From assembly GCA_964498255.1 (NCBI GenBank), contig CAZCGW010000011.1, forward strand, positions 1 through 61,865: a stretch of 61,865 nt of DNA. The letters are read 5' to 3'. Below are positions 1 to 8,717 of the stretch, piece after piece (position 1 is the first letter of the stretch; every line of letters starts with the position of its first letter). Position numbers and translations under genes: made by a program. The DNA is from Fluviibacter sp964498255. GTDB lineage: Bacteria; Pseudomonadota; Gammaproteobacteria; Burkholderiales; Rhodocyclaceae. A model generated the notes under the pieces. The model worked only from the letters and a program-made list of their open reading frames with translations, was not told the DNA's origin and ran no database searches.

Positions 1-1231
1 CATTGCGATAGAGCACGGCAAACTGCACCAGGGCGATATCCAGCTTGGCCGGATCTAATGCCAGCGCCTGCACAGCACCCTTCACCCGCGGAATGTACCC
101 GTGGTGATCGGCGCCCCAGATATTGATCATGCGATCAAAACCACGCTCGTACTTGTTCAGGTGATAGGCAATATCCGACGCAAAATAGGTGTACAGGCCA
201 TTGTCACGCTGCACGACGCGGTCTTTTTCGTCGCCGAAATCCGTCGAACGGAACCAGCGCGCGCCATTTTTCTCATAAATATGACCAGCAGCATCGAGCT
301 TTTCGAGGCAACGGGCAACCAGGCCGGTATCAAATAGCGAGTTTTCCGAGAACCAGTTCTGGAAATCCACGCCAAAACCATCCAGATCATCACGGCCATC
401 GGCCAGCTGCTCGGACAGCGCATGTTGATGCACGTACGGCCAATCTTCACCCAACAGCTTTTTACCGTTAGCGATCAGCGCATCCAGGTGCAGCTCACGC
501 TGGGTCTTGGCTTCATCGTCAGCACGGCTGGCATCCGGCAGGCCTGGCGTGCCTTCCAGCACAACCAGCTTATTACGGACATATTTGTCACCATGGGCAT
601 TGGTCAGTTGACGCGCCATTTCCCGCACATAGTCGCCCTGGTAGGCGTTTGGCGGGTAATCAATCGTCACGCCATGCTGGTCCAGATAACGGATCCAGGT
701 CGAAATCGCCAGAATATCCATCTGACGGCCGGCATCATTCACGTAATATTCACGCGTTACGTCCCAGCCGGCAAAGGCCAGCAGGTGCGACAGGCTGGCT
801 CCGTAGGCTGCGCCTCGGCCATGGCCTACGTGCAACGGGCCGGTCGGGTTGGCCGACACAAACTCCACCAGCACCTTGGCATTATTACCCTGGGCACTCC
901 GGCCAAAATTAGCTGCCTGATCCAGCACCGTGTTCACTACACGGGTCTTGGCATCCGCCTGCAGGGCAAAATTAATAAAGCCGGCACCGGCAACGTTCAC
1001 CTCGCTCACCAGCGGTGATGCGGGCAAAGCCTCAACGATGCGTTCTGCAATAACGCGAGGCGCCAACTTGAGCGCACGGGCCAATTGCATGGGCAAATTA
1101 GTGGCGAAATCCCCATGGCTCGCCTGCTTTGGGCGCTCCAGATGGATGGGGGTATCGGTGTGTTCCGGGGCAACGCTGGCAAGGGCAACTTGCAGCAAGC
1201 CGGTGATGTGTTCGCGGCTATCAAAAGTCAT
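1..1231 (-). CDS. argS: Arginyl-tRNA synthetase, 3' end cut by window
   Basis: This is the first ~410 codons of a class I arginyl-tRNA synthetase, which charges tRNA-Arg with arginine in the cytoplasm; the family is usually 550-590 residues, so the C-terminal part lies outside the window. The minus-strand frame is open from an ATG at 1231 to the window edge. Visible family features are the N-terminal additional domain with ERPKQASHGDFATN, and near the edge the INIWGADHHGYIPR block followed by an LVQFAVLY segment, both typical of ArgS. It is divergent from ubiB. A TATAAT box lies only 7 nt upstream of the ATG, which suggests a very short or absent leader. Identity is firm. Confidence 0.95.
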   Translation of the reverse strand, partial: MTFDSREHITGLLQVALASVAPEHTDTPIHLERPKQASHGDFATNLPMQLARALKLAPRVIAERIVEALPASPLVSEVNVAGAGFINFALQADAKTRVVNTVLDQAANFGRSAQGNNAKVLVEFVSANPTGPLHVGHGRGAAYGASLSHLLAFAGWDVTREYYVNDAGRQMDILAISTWIRYLDQHGVTIDYPPNAYQGDYVREMARQLTNAHGDKYVRNKLVVLEGTPGLPDASRADDEAKTQRELHLDALIANGKKLLGEDWPYVHQHALSEQLADGRDDLDGFGVDFQNWFSENSLFDTGLVARCLEKLDAAGHIYEKNGARWFRSTDFGDEKDRVVQRDNGLYTYFASDIAYHLNKYERGFDRMINIWGADHHGYIPRVKGAVQALALDPAKLDIALVQFAVLYRN

Positions 1232-1238
1232 GGGTAAA

Positions 1239-1244
1239 ATTATA
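1239..1244 (-). promoter_or_regulatory. -10 box for argS
   Basis: On the minus strand a perfect TATAAT ends 7 nt before the argS ATG. Transcription would start at or within a base or two of the start codon, so the mRNA may be leaderless. No good -35 hexamer is visible 16-18 nt further upstream, so this is a motif-only call. Confidence 0.4.
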
Positions 1245-1293
1245 CCTTCTGGCTCGCCATCCCGTGGGCCTCACCTATGAAAGCCGACCGCAT

Positions 1294-2835
1294 ATGCGTC
1301 TGCAGCGTCTAACCCGTATTCTTTATGTCAGCTGGAAGAACGGGCTGCTCACCATGCTCGTTGAAGCCGAACCAGAAGGCCGCATGGCGCGCTGGCTGGG
1401 TTTCTACGCCCGCCGCCGGCATTTTACCAAGCCCCGCGCAGTACGTTTGCGTGAGGCGCTCGAATCACTTGGCCCCATCTTCGTTAAATTCGGCCAGATG
1501 CTTTCTACCCGCCGCGATCTATTGGCGCAGGACTTTGCCGACGAACTAGCCAAGCTGCAGGACCGCGTACCGCCGTTTGATTCTGCGCTGGCCATGGCCG
1601 AAATCGAACGCGGTCTTGGCATGCCGATCAGCGAGGCCTATAGCGAATTCGATCCTAAACCAATTGCCTCTGCTTCTGTTGCTCAGGTGCACTTCGCGCG
1701 TCTGCATGATGGACGCGATGTGGCCGTTAAAGTGCTGCGCCCGGGCATGCACCGGATTGTGGATCATGATATTGACCTACTCGATACCTTCGCCCAACTG
1801 GTCGAACGCTTTTCCGAAGACGGTCGCCGCCTGAAGCCACGCGAAGTCGTTGCCGAATTTGCCAAGCACCTGCACGACGAATTCGATCTGGTGCGCGAAG
1901 CGGCCAATGCCTCACAGCTTCGTCGCAACTTCGACAACAGCCATCTGCTGGTCGTGCCTGAAGTCTATTGGGACTTCTGCGCCACTAACGTGATGACCAT
2001 GGAACGTATGCATGGCATTCCGGTGGGTCGTATCGACGAATTGCGCGAGGCAGGGATCGATCTTAACCGCCTATCCAGCGCGGGCGTCGAGATTTTCTTC
2101 ACGCAGGTCTTCCGTGACGGGTTCTTTCATGCGGATATGCACCCGGGCAATATTCTGGTGGCGCATGATGGCCGCTACGTGGCCCTAGACTTCGGCATCG
2201 TCGGCACGCTCAATGATGTCGATAAGAACTACTTGGCACAGAACTTCCTGGCCTTCTTCCAGCGCGACTACCGCCGCGTGGCCGAGGTGCACGTGATCTC
2301 CGGCTGGGCACCCAAAGAGACGCGCATCGACGAATTCGAAGCAGCCATTCGCACCGTCTGCGAACCCATCTTCGACAAACCGCTCAAAGATATTTCTTTC
2401 GGCAAGATTCTGCTACGCCTCTTCCAGACTTCCCGCCGCTTTAACGTTGAGGTGCAGCCGCAGCTGGTGATGTTGCAGAAGACCCTGCTCAATATCGAAG
2501 GCCTGGGTCGCCAACTCAACCCGGATCTGGATCTCTGGAAAACCGCCAAACCATTCCTCGAGCGCTGGATGAGTGAGCAAGTGGGCGTACGCGGTTTCAT
2601 TGATGGCATGAAACGTGAAGGCCCCAACTGGGCCAAGATCCTGCCGCAACTACCGCGCCTGATGCATGACTACCTGGCACCAAATGAAGAACGCATCAAA
2701 GCCGACGAGAAAGCACTGCGTGAACTACGTCGCACCGTACGCCACCAGCGCCACCTGCTCTGGCTGAGCATCGGCGTTTCCACGCTGGCACTGGCGGCTT
2801 CTGCCGTGCTATTCGTCCTTAACGCACAGCCATGA
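1294..2835 (+). CDS. ubiB: UbiB, atypical kinase-like protein of ubiquinone biosynthesis
   Basis: UbiB is a membrane-associated atypical kinase/ATPase (ABC1/ADCK family) needed for ubiquinone synthesis. The 513-residue product shows the family-specific KFGQ motif (about 65-68), an Ala-rich loop ASASVAQVH (about 125-133) replacing the usual Gly-rich loop, an AVKVLRP lysine block, a catalytic-loop DMHPGN, and ALDFG as the metal-binding motif. A hydrophobic C-terminal anchor (about the last 30 residues) precedes the stop. I chose ATG 1294 because the product then starts MRLQRL, as in homologues; an in-frame GTG at 1264 is possible. The stop overlaps the next gene by ATGA. ubiK, another ubiquinone factor, lies far away at 55.9 kb. 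Confidence 0.93.
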   Translation: MRLQRLTRILYVSWKNGLLTMLVEAEPEGRMARWLGFYARRRHFTKPRAVRLREALESLGPIFVKFGQMLSTRRDLLAQDFADELAKLQDRVPPFDSALAMAEIERGLGMPISEAYSEFDPKPIASASVAQVHFARLHDGRDVAVKVLRPGMHRIVDHDIDLLDTFAQLVERFSEDGRRLKPREVVAEFAKHLHDEFDLVREAANASQLRRNFDNSHLLVVPEVYWDFCATNVMTMERMHGIPVGRIDELREAGIDLNRLSSAGVEIFFTQVFRDGFFHADMHPGNILVAHDGRYVALDFGIVGTLNDVDKNYLAQNFLAFFQRDYRRVAEVHVISGWAPKETRIDEFEAAIRTVCEPIFDKPLKDISFGKILLRLFQTSRRFNVEVQPQLVMLQKTLLNIEGLGRQLNPDLDLWKTAKPFLERWMSEQVGVRGFIDGMKREGPNWAKILPQLPRLMHDYLAPNEERIKADEKALRELRRTVRHQRHLLWLSIGVSTLALAASAVLFVLNAQP

Positions 2836-4352
2836 CGCCCCTACTCGGGTTTATTACGCTGTATCTGCTGGCCTCGATTGGTATCGGCCTGCTGGCAGCA
2901 ACCCGGGTCAAAAATGCACGTGACTTTGCCGTAGCAGGGCGCTCGCTACCGCTACCGGTGGTTACCGCCACCGTCTTCGCCACCTGGTTCGGTGCAGAAG
3001 CCGTGTTGGGTGTTTCTGCCACCTTCGTCAAAGACGGTCTGCGCGGTGTCGTGGCCGACCCTTTCGGCGCATCGCTCTGCCTTATTCTTGCCGGCTTCTT
3101 TTTTGCCAGCAAACTGTATCGACTCAACCTGCTGACCATTGGCGACTACTATCGCCTACGCTACAACCACACTGTGGAATGGCTCAGCACACTGGCCATC
3201 GTGGTCTCCTATCTGGGCTGGGTCTCGGCACAAATCAAAGCGCTCGGTCTGGTTTTCTATACCGTCACCGGCGGCCTGATTCCACAAGACAAAGGCATGA
3301 TTCTCGGTGCCGCCATTGTGCTCACGTACACGGTGCTTGGCGGCATGCTGTCGGTGGCTATTCTCGACTTCGTGCAGATCACCGTCATCATGGGCGGGTT
3401 AATCTACATCGCCACCATCATTAGTGATCTGGCCGGTGGCGCAGGCAATGTCATTGCTCATGCCGATGCAGCGGGCAAACTGGATTTCTTCCCTTCCGGT
3501 GGCATGGATGTCTGGGTGCCGTTCGTTGGCGCCTGGATGACCATGATGCTCGGTTCTATCCCGCAACAGGATGTCTTCCAGCGCATCTCATCCGCTAAAA
3601 GCGAACGCATTGCCATGGCCGGCTCTATCCTCGGCGGTTCGCTATATTTCTTGTTTGCGTTCATTCCGATGTTCCTAGCGTACGCCGCCACGCTGATCGA
3701 CCCCGCAATGTTCAGCAGCCTGCTGGATACTGACTCACAATTAGTGCTACCCACACTCATCCTGCAGCACACCCCCGTTTTTGCTCAAGTCATCTTTTTT
3801 GGCGCGCTGCTCTCAGCCATTATGAGCTGCTCCTCAGCCACGCTGCTGGCGCCATCAGTTTCATTCACCGAAAACATTCTTCGCCCGATGTTGCCGCACA
3901 TTTCGGATCGTATTTTCTTGTGGTTGATGCGCATTGTCATTGTGGCTTTTGCTGGCATGGTGCTGGCCATGGCACTTACCAGCAGCACCTCTATTTTCAA
4001 GATGGTCGAGCACGCCTACAAAATCACCCTAGTCGTAGCATTCGTCCCGCTTGTTGCCGGCTTCTACTGGAAGCGTGGCAACACCCAGGGTGCCCTCTTT
4101 GCCATCTTCAGCGGATTCTTTACCTGGATTCTGTGTGAAGCTTTTTCGACAGAAGATGCTGTCTGGCCGCCGCAGATTCTCGGCCTCATCGCAGCGGTGT
4201 TCGGGATGATCATCGGATCCCTGTTACCTCAACGCATCGGCAAGCCAGCCCCAACGCCTTCGCATCATCATGCCGCAGAAAGCACCTACCATATGCCATC
4301 CACCGGGCACGAAGCCGGCCAGCACCAGGACCATGGCCGACACACCCGCTAA
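2832..4352 (+). CDS. Sodium:solute symporter family transporter with His-rich tail
   Basis: A 506-residue polytopic inner-membrane protein of the sodium:solute symporter (SSSF) family, with about 13 predicted hydrophobic helices from residue 4 to about 470. The family couples Na+ entry to uptake of small solutes. Family-like blocks include RSLPLPVVTATVFATWFGAE in helix 2 and GALLSAIMSCSSATLLAPS in the later core. Substrate cannot be read from sequence. The last ~30 residues form a cytoplasmic tail with 8 histidines (SHHHAAES...HQDHGRH), not expected for the family and possibly metal-binding or regulatory. Its start overlaps the ubiB stop (ATGA) and its end overlaps the VanZ-like gene by 20 nt, so all three are probably co-transcribed. 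Confidence 0.88.
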   Translation: MTPLLGFITLYLLASIGIGLLAATRVKNARDFAVAGRSLPLPVVTATVFATWFGAEAVLGVSATFVKDGLRGVVADPFGASLCLILAGFFFASKLYRLNLLTIGDYYRLRYNHTVEWLSTLAIVVSYLGWVSAQIKALGLVFYTVTGGLIPQDKGMILGAAIVLTYTVLGGMLSVAILDFVQITVIMGGLIYIATIISDLAGGAGNVIAHADAAGKLDFFPSGGMDVWVPFVGAWMTMMLGSIPQQDVFQRISSAKSERIAMAGSILGGSLYFLFAFIPMFLAYAATLIDPAMFSSLLDTDSQLVLPTLILQHTPVFAQVIFFGALLSAIMSCSSATLLAPSVSFTENILRPMLPHISDRIFLWLMRIVIVAFAGMVLAMALTSSTSIFKMVEHAYKITLVVAFVPLVAGFYWKRGNTQGALFAIFSGFFTWILCEAFSTEDAVWPPQILGLIAAVFGMIIGSLLPQRIGKPAPTPSHHHAAESTYHMPSTGHEAGQHQDHGRHTR

Positions 4353-5484
4353 GCGTTCATCACGCTGGCATACCTGGCAGGCTCGTGCCCGCCAGAAGCC
4401 CCTGGCACTGGCGCTGGTGTATGGCTGGATCGTTGTCTATGCCAGCCTCTACTCGGCCACGGCGTGGCAAGACCGTGGCCTGGATCTTTTCTATTTTCTT
4501 GAAGGCCGCTGGCCAAAATACTGGACCTGGCAAGACGCATGGTTCAACGTCGTTGCCTACATGCCATTAGGATTTCTTTTATCGCTCTCGCCCACCCATC
4601 GCTCCTGGCCGTGGGCAAGGGTACTTATTCCCCTGCTCTGCGGTTTTCTCCTCTCCGCTAGCCTGGAAGCATTGCAGACCTTTATCCCTGGCCGCGTTTC
4701 TTCCGGACTCGACTTAACCTTCAATACCGCAGGCACGCTGTTGGGCAGCGGATTGGCACTGATCTTCGGGCCACGGTTACTGGCACTTGCCGGAGATGCG
4801 CGCAGAAAACTTGAGGTGCAACGTCTCAGTGCCGAAACCGGATTGATTCTTCTATGGCTATGGCTCTTTGCGCAAATCTCTCCGGAAACGGTGTTCTTCG
4901 GGTTGGGTGATTTGCGGGGGCTACTTTCACTCCCCTCCGCCCTGCCGTTCTCGCCCGCCTTATATAGCCAACTGGAAACCGCGGTTGTCGCCATGCAAAC
5001 GCTGGTCGTTACCTTTCTCATTCAGGCTGTTTTACAGCGGGTGGGTCTGCGCTGGTACATGGTCTTTTTTTCGGCAACCGGCACCCTGGCTGTCGGCATA
5101 CTCATTCGCGTCGTGTCTAGCTGGTTGCTCATCGGACAAACCATTGGCACCCCGGAAGTCGCCCGCTGGGTAGCGTTAACCCCGGGCGGTATCGATGGCC
5201 TGCTCATCGGTCTTATCTTAGCCGTGCCTGCCCTGTTCTTGGCTGGCAACTGGCAGCCACCCATTGCCGCCATGCTGCTCATGGCAGCTACCGTGCTCGT
5301 GAACCTGATGCCCACAAACCCTTATTCCATTTCGGCACTCACCGTCTGGAAACAGGGGCACTTCCTCAATTTTAACGGTCTGACGCGTTCAATCGCCGCC
5401 CTCTGGCCCTATCTAACACTGCTCTTTCTGGTCTGGACTGACCGTCGTCGCAACCCCCCTGCAGCACCGGGTTCGGCTCTATAA
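4333..5484 (+). CDS. VanZ-like family membrane protein
   Basis: A 383-residue membrane protein with about ten hydrophobic segments. The N-terminal half has the VanZ-like pattern: a conserved DAWFNVVAYMPLGFLL segment, then SLEALQTFIPGRVSSGLDLTFNTAGTLLG with the charged/polar signature of that family. VanZ-like proteins are integral membrane proteins of mostly unknown function; the name comes from a teicoplanin-resistance accessory gene and does not imply resistance here. The C-terminal half (about 180-383) adds further helices. I chose ATG 4333 because AGGA (4326-4329) is well spaced before it; a longer frame starting at 4270 lies inside the symporter gene. Confidence 0.75.
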   Translation: MADTPAKRSSRWHTWQARARQKPLALALVYGWIVVYASLYSATAWQDRGLDLFYFLEGRWPKYWTWQDAWFNVVAYMPLGFLLSLSPTHRSWPWARVLIPLLCGFLLSASLEALQTFIPGRVSSGLDLTFNTAGTLLGSGLALIFGPRLLALAGDARRKLEVQRLSAETGLILLWLWLFAQISPETVFFGLGDLRGLLSLPSALPFSPALYSQLETAVVAMQTLVVTFLIQAVLQRVGLRWYMVFFSATGTLAVGILIRVVSSWLLIGQTIGTPEVARWVALTPGGIDGLLIGLILAVPALFLAGNWQPPIAAMLLMAATVLVNLMPTNPYSISALTVWKQGHFLNFNGLTRSIAALWPYLTLLFLVWTDRRRNPPAAPGSAL

Positions 5485-5513
5485 TTCCCGCATCATTCTT
5501 TACGGATCGCTTC

Positions 5514-5822
5514 ATGAGCTACTTCAAACACCACGTCTTCATCTGCTGCAATCAGCGCACGAATGGTGACCCTTCCTGTAACGACCATGGTGCATCAGAC
5601 ATCTTTGATTACGCCAAAGCACGTGTTGCAGAATTGAAGCTTAACCAGCCGGGCATGGTGCGCATCAACAAAGCGGGATGTCTTGGCCGGTGCCTCGAAG
5701 GTCCGGTCATGGTGGTCTACCCAGAAGCCGTCTGGTACCAATTTCTCGATAAAGAAGATATTGATGAAATCATCATCTCGCATTTAGACAAAGGCGTGCC
5801 CGTTGATCGCCTCCGTATCTGA
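5514..5822 (+). CDS. Thioredoxin-like [2Fe-2S] ferredoxin
   Basis: A 102-residue protein of the thioredoxin-fold [2Fe-2S] ferredoxin group. Candidate cluster ligands are C11 or C12, C22, C56 and C60, the last pair in KAGCLGRCLEGPV, which is diagnostic. Such proteins are soluble electron carriers, or in some cases stable iron-sulfur proteins of unknown partner. The gene follows the VanZ-like gene by 29 nt, and a TATAAT hexamer (5480-5485) overlaps the preceding stop codon, so it may have its own promoter, although no -35 is evident. It is followed after 11 nt by the hydrolase gene, a common betaproteobacterial pairing. Confidence 0.88.
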   Translation: MSYFKHHVFICCNQRTNGDPSCNDHGASDIFDYAKARVAELKLNQPGMVRINKAGCLGRCLEGPVMVVYPEAVWYQFLDKEDIDEIIISHLDKGVPVDRLRI

Positions 5823-5833
5823 CAGGAAACTCT

Positions 5834-6475
5834 ATGAGCACCGTTCGTGAAGAAAAGGTCCTGATTGATGGGCCTGCTGGCAAGATCGAAATCCTGATCG
5901 ATAACCCGGGCGCACCGCGAGGCATTGCCCTAGTCGCACACCCACACCCGATTGGCGGGGGTGCCGCGACCAACAAGGTAGCGCACACCCTGGCGCGCAC
6001 TTTTGCCAGCTTGGGTTATGCTGCCTTCCGCCCGAATTTCCGTAGCGTTGGAGAAACCGAAGGCGCGCACGACGAGGGCATTGGCGAAACGGATGACCTG
6101 CTCACCGTACTCGAGTACGCCCGCGAACGCTGCGGCCATCTGCCTGTGGTGCTCGCCGGATTTTCTTTTGGCGCCTATGTGCAGACACGCGTGGCCAAAC
6201 GCATGGCCGAAACCGGCCACCCGGCGCAACGCCTTGTACTGGTAGGCACGGCCTCCGGTTTTGTAGAAGGCACGCGCAATTACGACACGGAATCTGTGCC
6301 CAAAGACTCCATCGTGATTCATGGCTCTGCCGACGAAACCGTACCGCTGGACAACGTCTTTGCCTGGGCCCAACCCCAGGATCTGCCAGTGATTGTTGTA
6401 CCCGCCGCCGACCATTTCTTCCATCGACGACTGCATATTCTGCGCGAAATCATCACGCACAACTGGCGCCATTAA
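5834..6475 (+). CDS. Alpha/beta hydrolase (dienelactone hydrolase-like)
   Basis: A 213-residue cytoplasmic alpha/beta hydrolase. The early HPHPIGGG segment marks the oxyanion region, GFSFG (about 113-117) carries the nucleophile serine, an aspartate lies in HGSADETVP, and ADHFFH supplies the catalytic histidine, so the triad is complete. Related short hydrolases act on small esters or lactones; the natural substrate is unknown. AGGAAA (5824-5829) is a good ribosome site for the ATG. It lies between the ferredoxin and cutA genes and is probably in the same transcript. Confidence 0.85.
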   Translation: MSTVREEKVLIDGPAGKIEILIDNPGAPRGIALVAHPHPIGGGAATNKVAHTLARTFASLGYAAFRPNFRSVGETEGAHDEGIGETDDLLTVLEYARERCGHLPVVLAGFSFGAYVQTRVAKRMAETGHPAQRLVLVGTASGFVEGTRNYDTESVPKDSIVIHGSADETVPLDNVFAWAQPQDLPVIVVPAADHFFHRRLHILREIITHNWRH

Positions 6476-6479
6476 ATTT

Positions 6480-6803
6480 ATGTCGGTTCAGCTCATTTTC
6501 ACTACGGCACCGGATGACGATGTTGCCAACAATCTGGCCCAGCAGCTAGTGGCGTTGGGTCTGGCCGCTTGCGTGAAACAACTGGCGCCTTGCCAATCAA
6601 CTTACCGTTGGCAAGGCCAGATCGAGAACGCTACAGAAATACCGCTGATCATCATTAGCGACGACAGCCGTTATGCCGAGCTGGAAGCCTGGCTGAAAGC
6701 GGCACACCCCTACGATTTGCCGGAAATCATTGCGCTGCCTTGCACAAACGGCCTTCCGGAGTACCTGAGCTGGGTCAACGAATCTACCCGAGAGCCTCGA
6801 TGA
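6480..6803 (+). CDS. cutA: CutA, divalent-cation tolerance protein
   Basis: A 107-residue CutA1-family protein, the usual length. CutA forms compact trimers resembling PII proteins and was linked genetically to copper and divalent-metal tolerance; its biochemical role is unsettled. Family signs are the N-terminal LIFTTAPDDDVA strand-helix, GLAACVKQLAP, a TYRWQGQIE strand and the YDLPEIIALP segment near the C-terminus. I chose ATG 6480, four bases after the hydrolase stop; longer frames upstream run through the hydrolase gene. Its stop overlaps the dsbD start (ATGA), the frequent cutA-dsbD arrangement. Confidence 0.92.
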   Translation: MSVQLIFTTAPDDDVANNLAQQLVALGLAACVKQLAPCQSTYRWQGQIENATEIPLIIISDDSRYAELEAWLKAAHPYDLPEIIALPCTNGLPEYLSWVNESTREPR

Positions 6804-8659
6804 GTCTTACAAAACTGGCACAACGCTTGTTGCGCAGTGTTGCCCTATGCGGTGTGCTACTTGGCGCTGTAACAACACAAGCGGCCCCCGACAACTTTGG
6901 GGGCACATTTTTGCCGCCAACGCAGGCCTTCCGTCCATCTGCCGAAGCAATTTCCAGCGACCGGATACAAGTGCGCTTTGATGTGCAGCCCGGCTATTAT
7001 CTTTATCGTGAAAAACTGGGTGTCGATGTCACCGGCCTCGTCCCTGCCGGCGTGCAACTAACACCAGGCGGCCTCCCCAAAGGCCTACAGAAAGACGATC
7101 CCAATTTCGGGCCCACCGAGATTTACCAGGAACCACTCGATTGGCCCGTGCAGGTCAATGGCGGCCAACGCCCGCTCACCATCACCGTATCCGTCCGTTA
7201 TCAGGGCTGCGCCAGCCAGGGCATCTGCTACCCGCCTGAAATTGCACTCTTTCCTGTCACCCTGCCGGTAGCCGCGGAGGTTGCCGCAGAAGCAGCGCCC
7301 AATCCTAACGCTACGCCTACCCAACCGGCCAACGGCATCACCGAAATTGCCCGTTCACTGGATGAGGGCATGCTCTGGCTAAACCTACTCATCTTCTTTG
7401 GCGCGGGAGTCGGCCTGGCATTTACGCCTTGCATGCTGCCCATGATGCCGATTGTTGTTACCGTCATCCTCGGCCGCCATGATGAGACCCACCCTATCTC
7501 GCATACCCGCGGCTTTATGCTTGCGCTGTTTTATGTGCTCGGCATGGCCATCACCTACAGCGTGGCCGGCGTTTTCGCTGGCCTGAGCGGCACCCTGGTT
7601 TCCGGGATTCTTCAAAACCCCTGGGTGCTCACTGGCTTTGCGCTCGTTTACGTTGTCTTGGCCGGTGGCATGCTGGGCTTTTACACGTTGCAGCTACCTA
7701 ACGCATTACAAGGCAAACTCGCTGAGGGTAGCCAGCGTCTGCACGGCGGTTCATTGCCTGCCGTCTTCGGCCTCGGCGCACTTTCCGCGCTAATTGTCGG
7801 CCCCTGTGTCGCTGCACCATTGGCTGGGGCCTTGCTCTACATCGGCCAGACCGGCAACGCTTTTCTGGGTGGTTTGCTACTTTTCAGCCTGGCCTTGGGC
7901 ATGGGCGTACCGCTACTGGCCATGGGTGCCTCTGCCGGTACGCTGGTACCAAAAACCGGCCCGTGGATGGAATCTATCAAGAAAGCTTTTGGCTTCATTC
8001 TGCTTGGCACCGCCTGGTGGATTGTCTCGCCCGTGTTGCCCGGTTCGGTTACGCTTGGCGGCTTTGGCGTTCTGGCCATACTGGCAGCAGTCCTTCTGCG
8101 TGCTATCGACCGCCTACCACCAAGAGCCCCACTTTCTACAAGATTGGCAAAAGCACTTGGCATCATCTCCCTGATTGTTGGCCTGGCCTGGATCATCGGC
8201 GCCTTGGCTGGCGGCACACGACTCGATCAACCACTCAGCCCCTTCACAAGCAACACACCTGAAGATGTCACCCAAACAGCACCGCTCCCGATGATTGCTG
8301 CCAGCACACCGGAAGCACTGGACGATGCGTTACGCAACAGCCAGAAGCCCGCCTTCATTGATGTGTATGCCGACTGGTGTGTCAGCTGCAAAGAATTTGA
8401 ACGAGACACCCTCAGCGACCCGGCCGTTCGCCAGGCCCTGGAAGCCTTCACGCTTATCCGGGTGGACGTTACCGCCAGCGATGACGCGGCGCGCAGCCTG
8501 CTCAAACGCTTTGGCCTCTACGGCCCACCAGGCATGGTTTTCTACGCCCCGGGCGGTCGTTTGCTGCACGACGCCACCCTAGCGGGCTACGTTGGTCCAG
8601 AAGCATTTCTCAAGCAGCTGAATCACGTGCGCACACTAGCCAGCAAAGCCACGCCATAA
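6800..8659 (+). CDS. dsbD: DsbD, thiol:disulfide interchange protein
   Basis: A 619-residue transmembrane reductase that passes electrons from cytoplasmic thioredoxin to periplasmic partners such as DsbC. A signal peptide occupies residues 1-28. The periplasmic alpha domain carries C137 and C143 (CASQGICYPPE). The eight-helix core has C211 (FTPCMLPM) and C336 (VGPCVAAP). The C-terminal thioredoxin-like domain has the active site WCVSC (C527, C530). All six catalytic cysteines are therefore present. The ATG overlaps the cutA stop. A following 58-nt gap separates it from ribE. Confidence 0.96.
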   Translation: MSLTKLAQRLLRSVALCGVLLGAVTTQAAPDNFGGTFLPPTQAFRPSAEAISSDRIQVRFDVQPGYYLYREKLGVDVTGLVPAGVQLTPGGLPKGLQKDDPNFGPTEIYQEPLDWPVQVNGGQRPLTITVSVRYQGCASQGICYPPEIALFPVTLPVAAEVAAEAAPNPNATPTQPANGITEIARSLDEGMLWLNLLIFFGAGVGLAFTPCMLPMMPIVVTVILGRHDETHPISHTRGFMLALFYVLGMAITYSVAGVFAGLSGTLVSGILQNPWVLTGFALVYVVLAGGMLGFYTLQLPNALQGKLAEGSQRLHGGSLPAVFGLGALSALIVGPCVAAPLAGALLYIGQTGNAFLGGLLLFSLALGMGVPLLAMGASAGTLVPKTGPWMESIKKAFGFILLGTAWWIVSPVLPGSVTLGGFGVLAILAAVLLRAIDRLPPRAPLSTRLAKALGIISLIVGLAWIIGALAGGTRLDQPLSPFTSNTPEDVTQTAPLPMIAASTPEALDDALRNSQKPAFIDVYADWCVSCKEFERDTLSDPAVRQALEAFTLIRVDVTASDDAARSLLKRFGLYGPPGMVFYAPGGRLLHDATLAGYVGPEAFLKQLNHVRTLASKATP

Positions 8660-8705
8660 AGGCAGAATACCCCAAGCCAGCGCGGTTTCGGGTGGTTGTG
8701 CATGT

Positions 8706-8711
8706 TAGAAT
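8706..8711 (+). promoter_or_regulatory. Candidate -10 box for ribE
   Basis: TAGAAT ends 6 nt before the ribE ATG, and no Shine-Dalgarno sequence lies between them. If used, the transcript would start at the ATG itself. No convincing -35 hexamer is present, so the call rests on position and the -10 match. Confidence 0.35.
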
Positions 8712-8717
8712 TCCGCC

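Noticed and set aside
422..1018. Long plus-strand frame opposite argS
   Set aside because: It lies antisense to the convincing ArgS frame, has no family features and is a coding shadow.
4270..4332. Upstream start for the VanZ-like gene
   Set aside because: The extra 21 codons lie inside the symporter gene and the ATG at 4333 has a proper ribosome site.
8660..8717. FMN riboswitch before ribE
   Set aside because: The gap is 58 nt, far too short, and no RFN element sequence is present.
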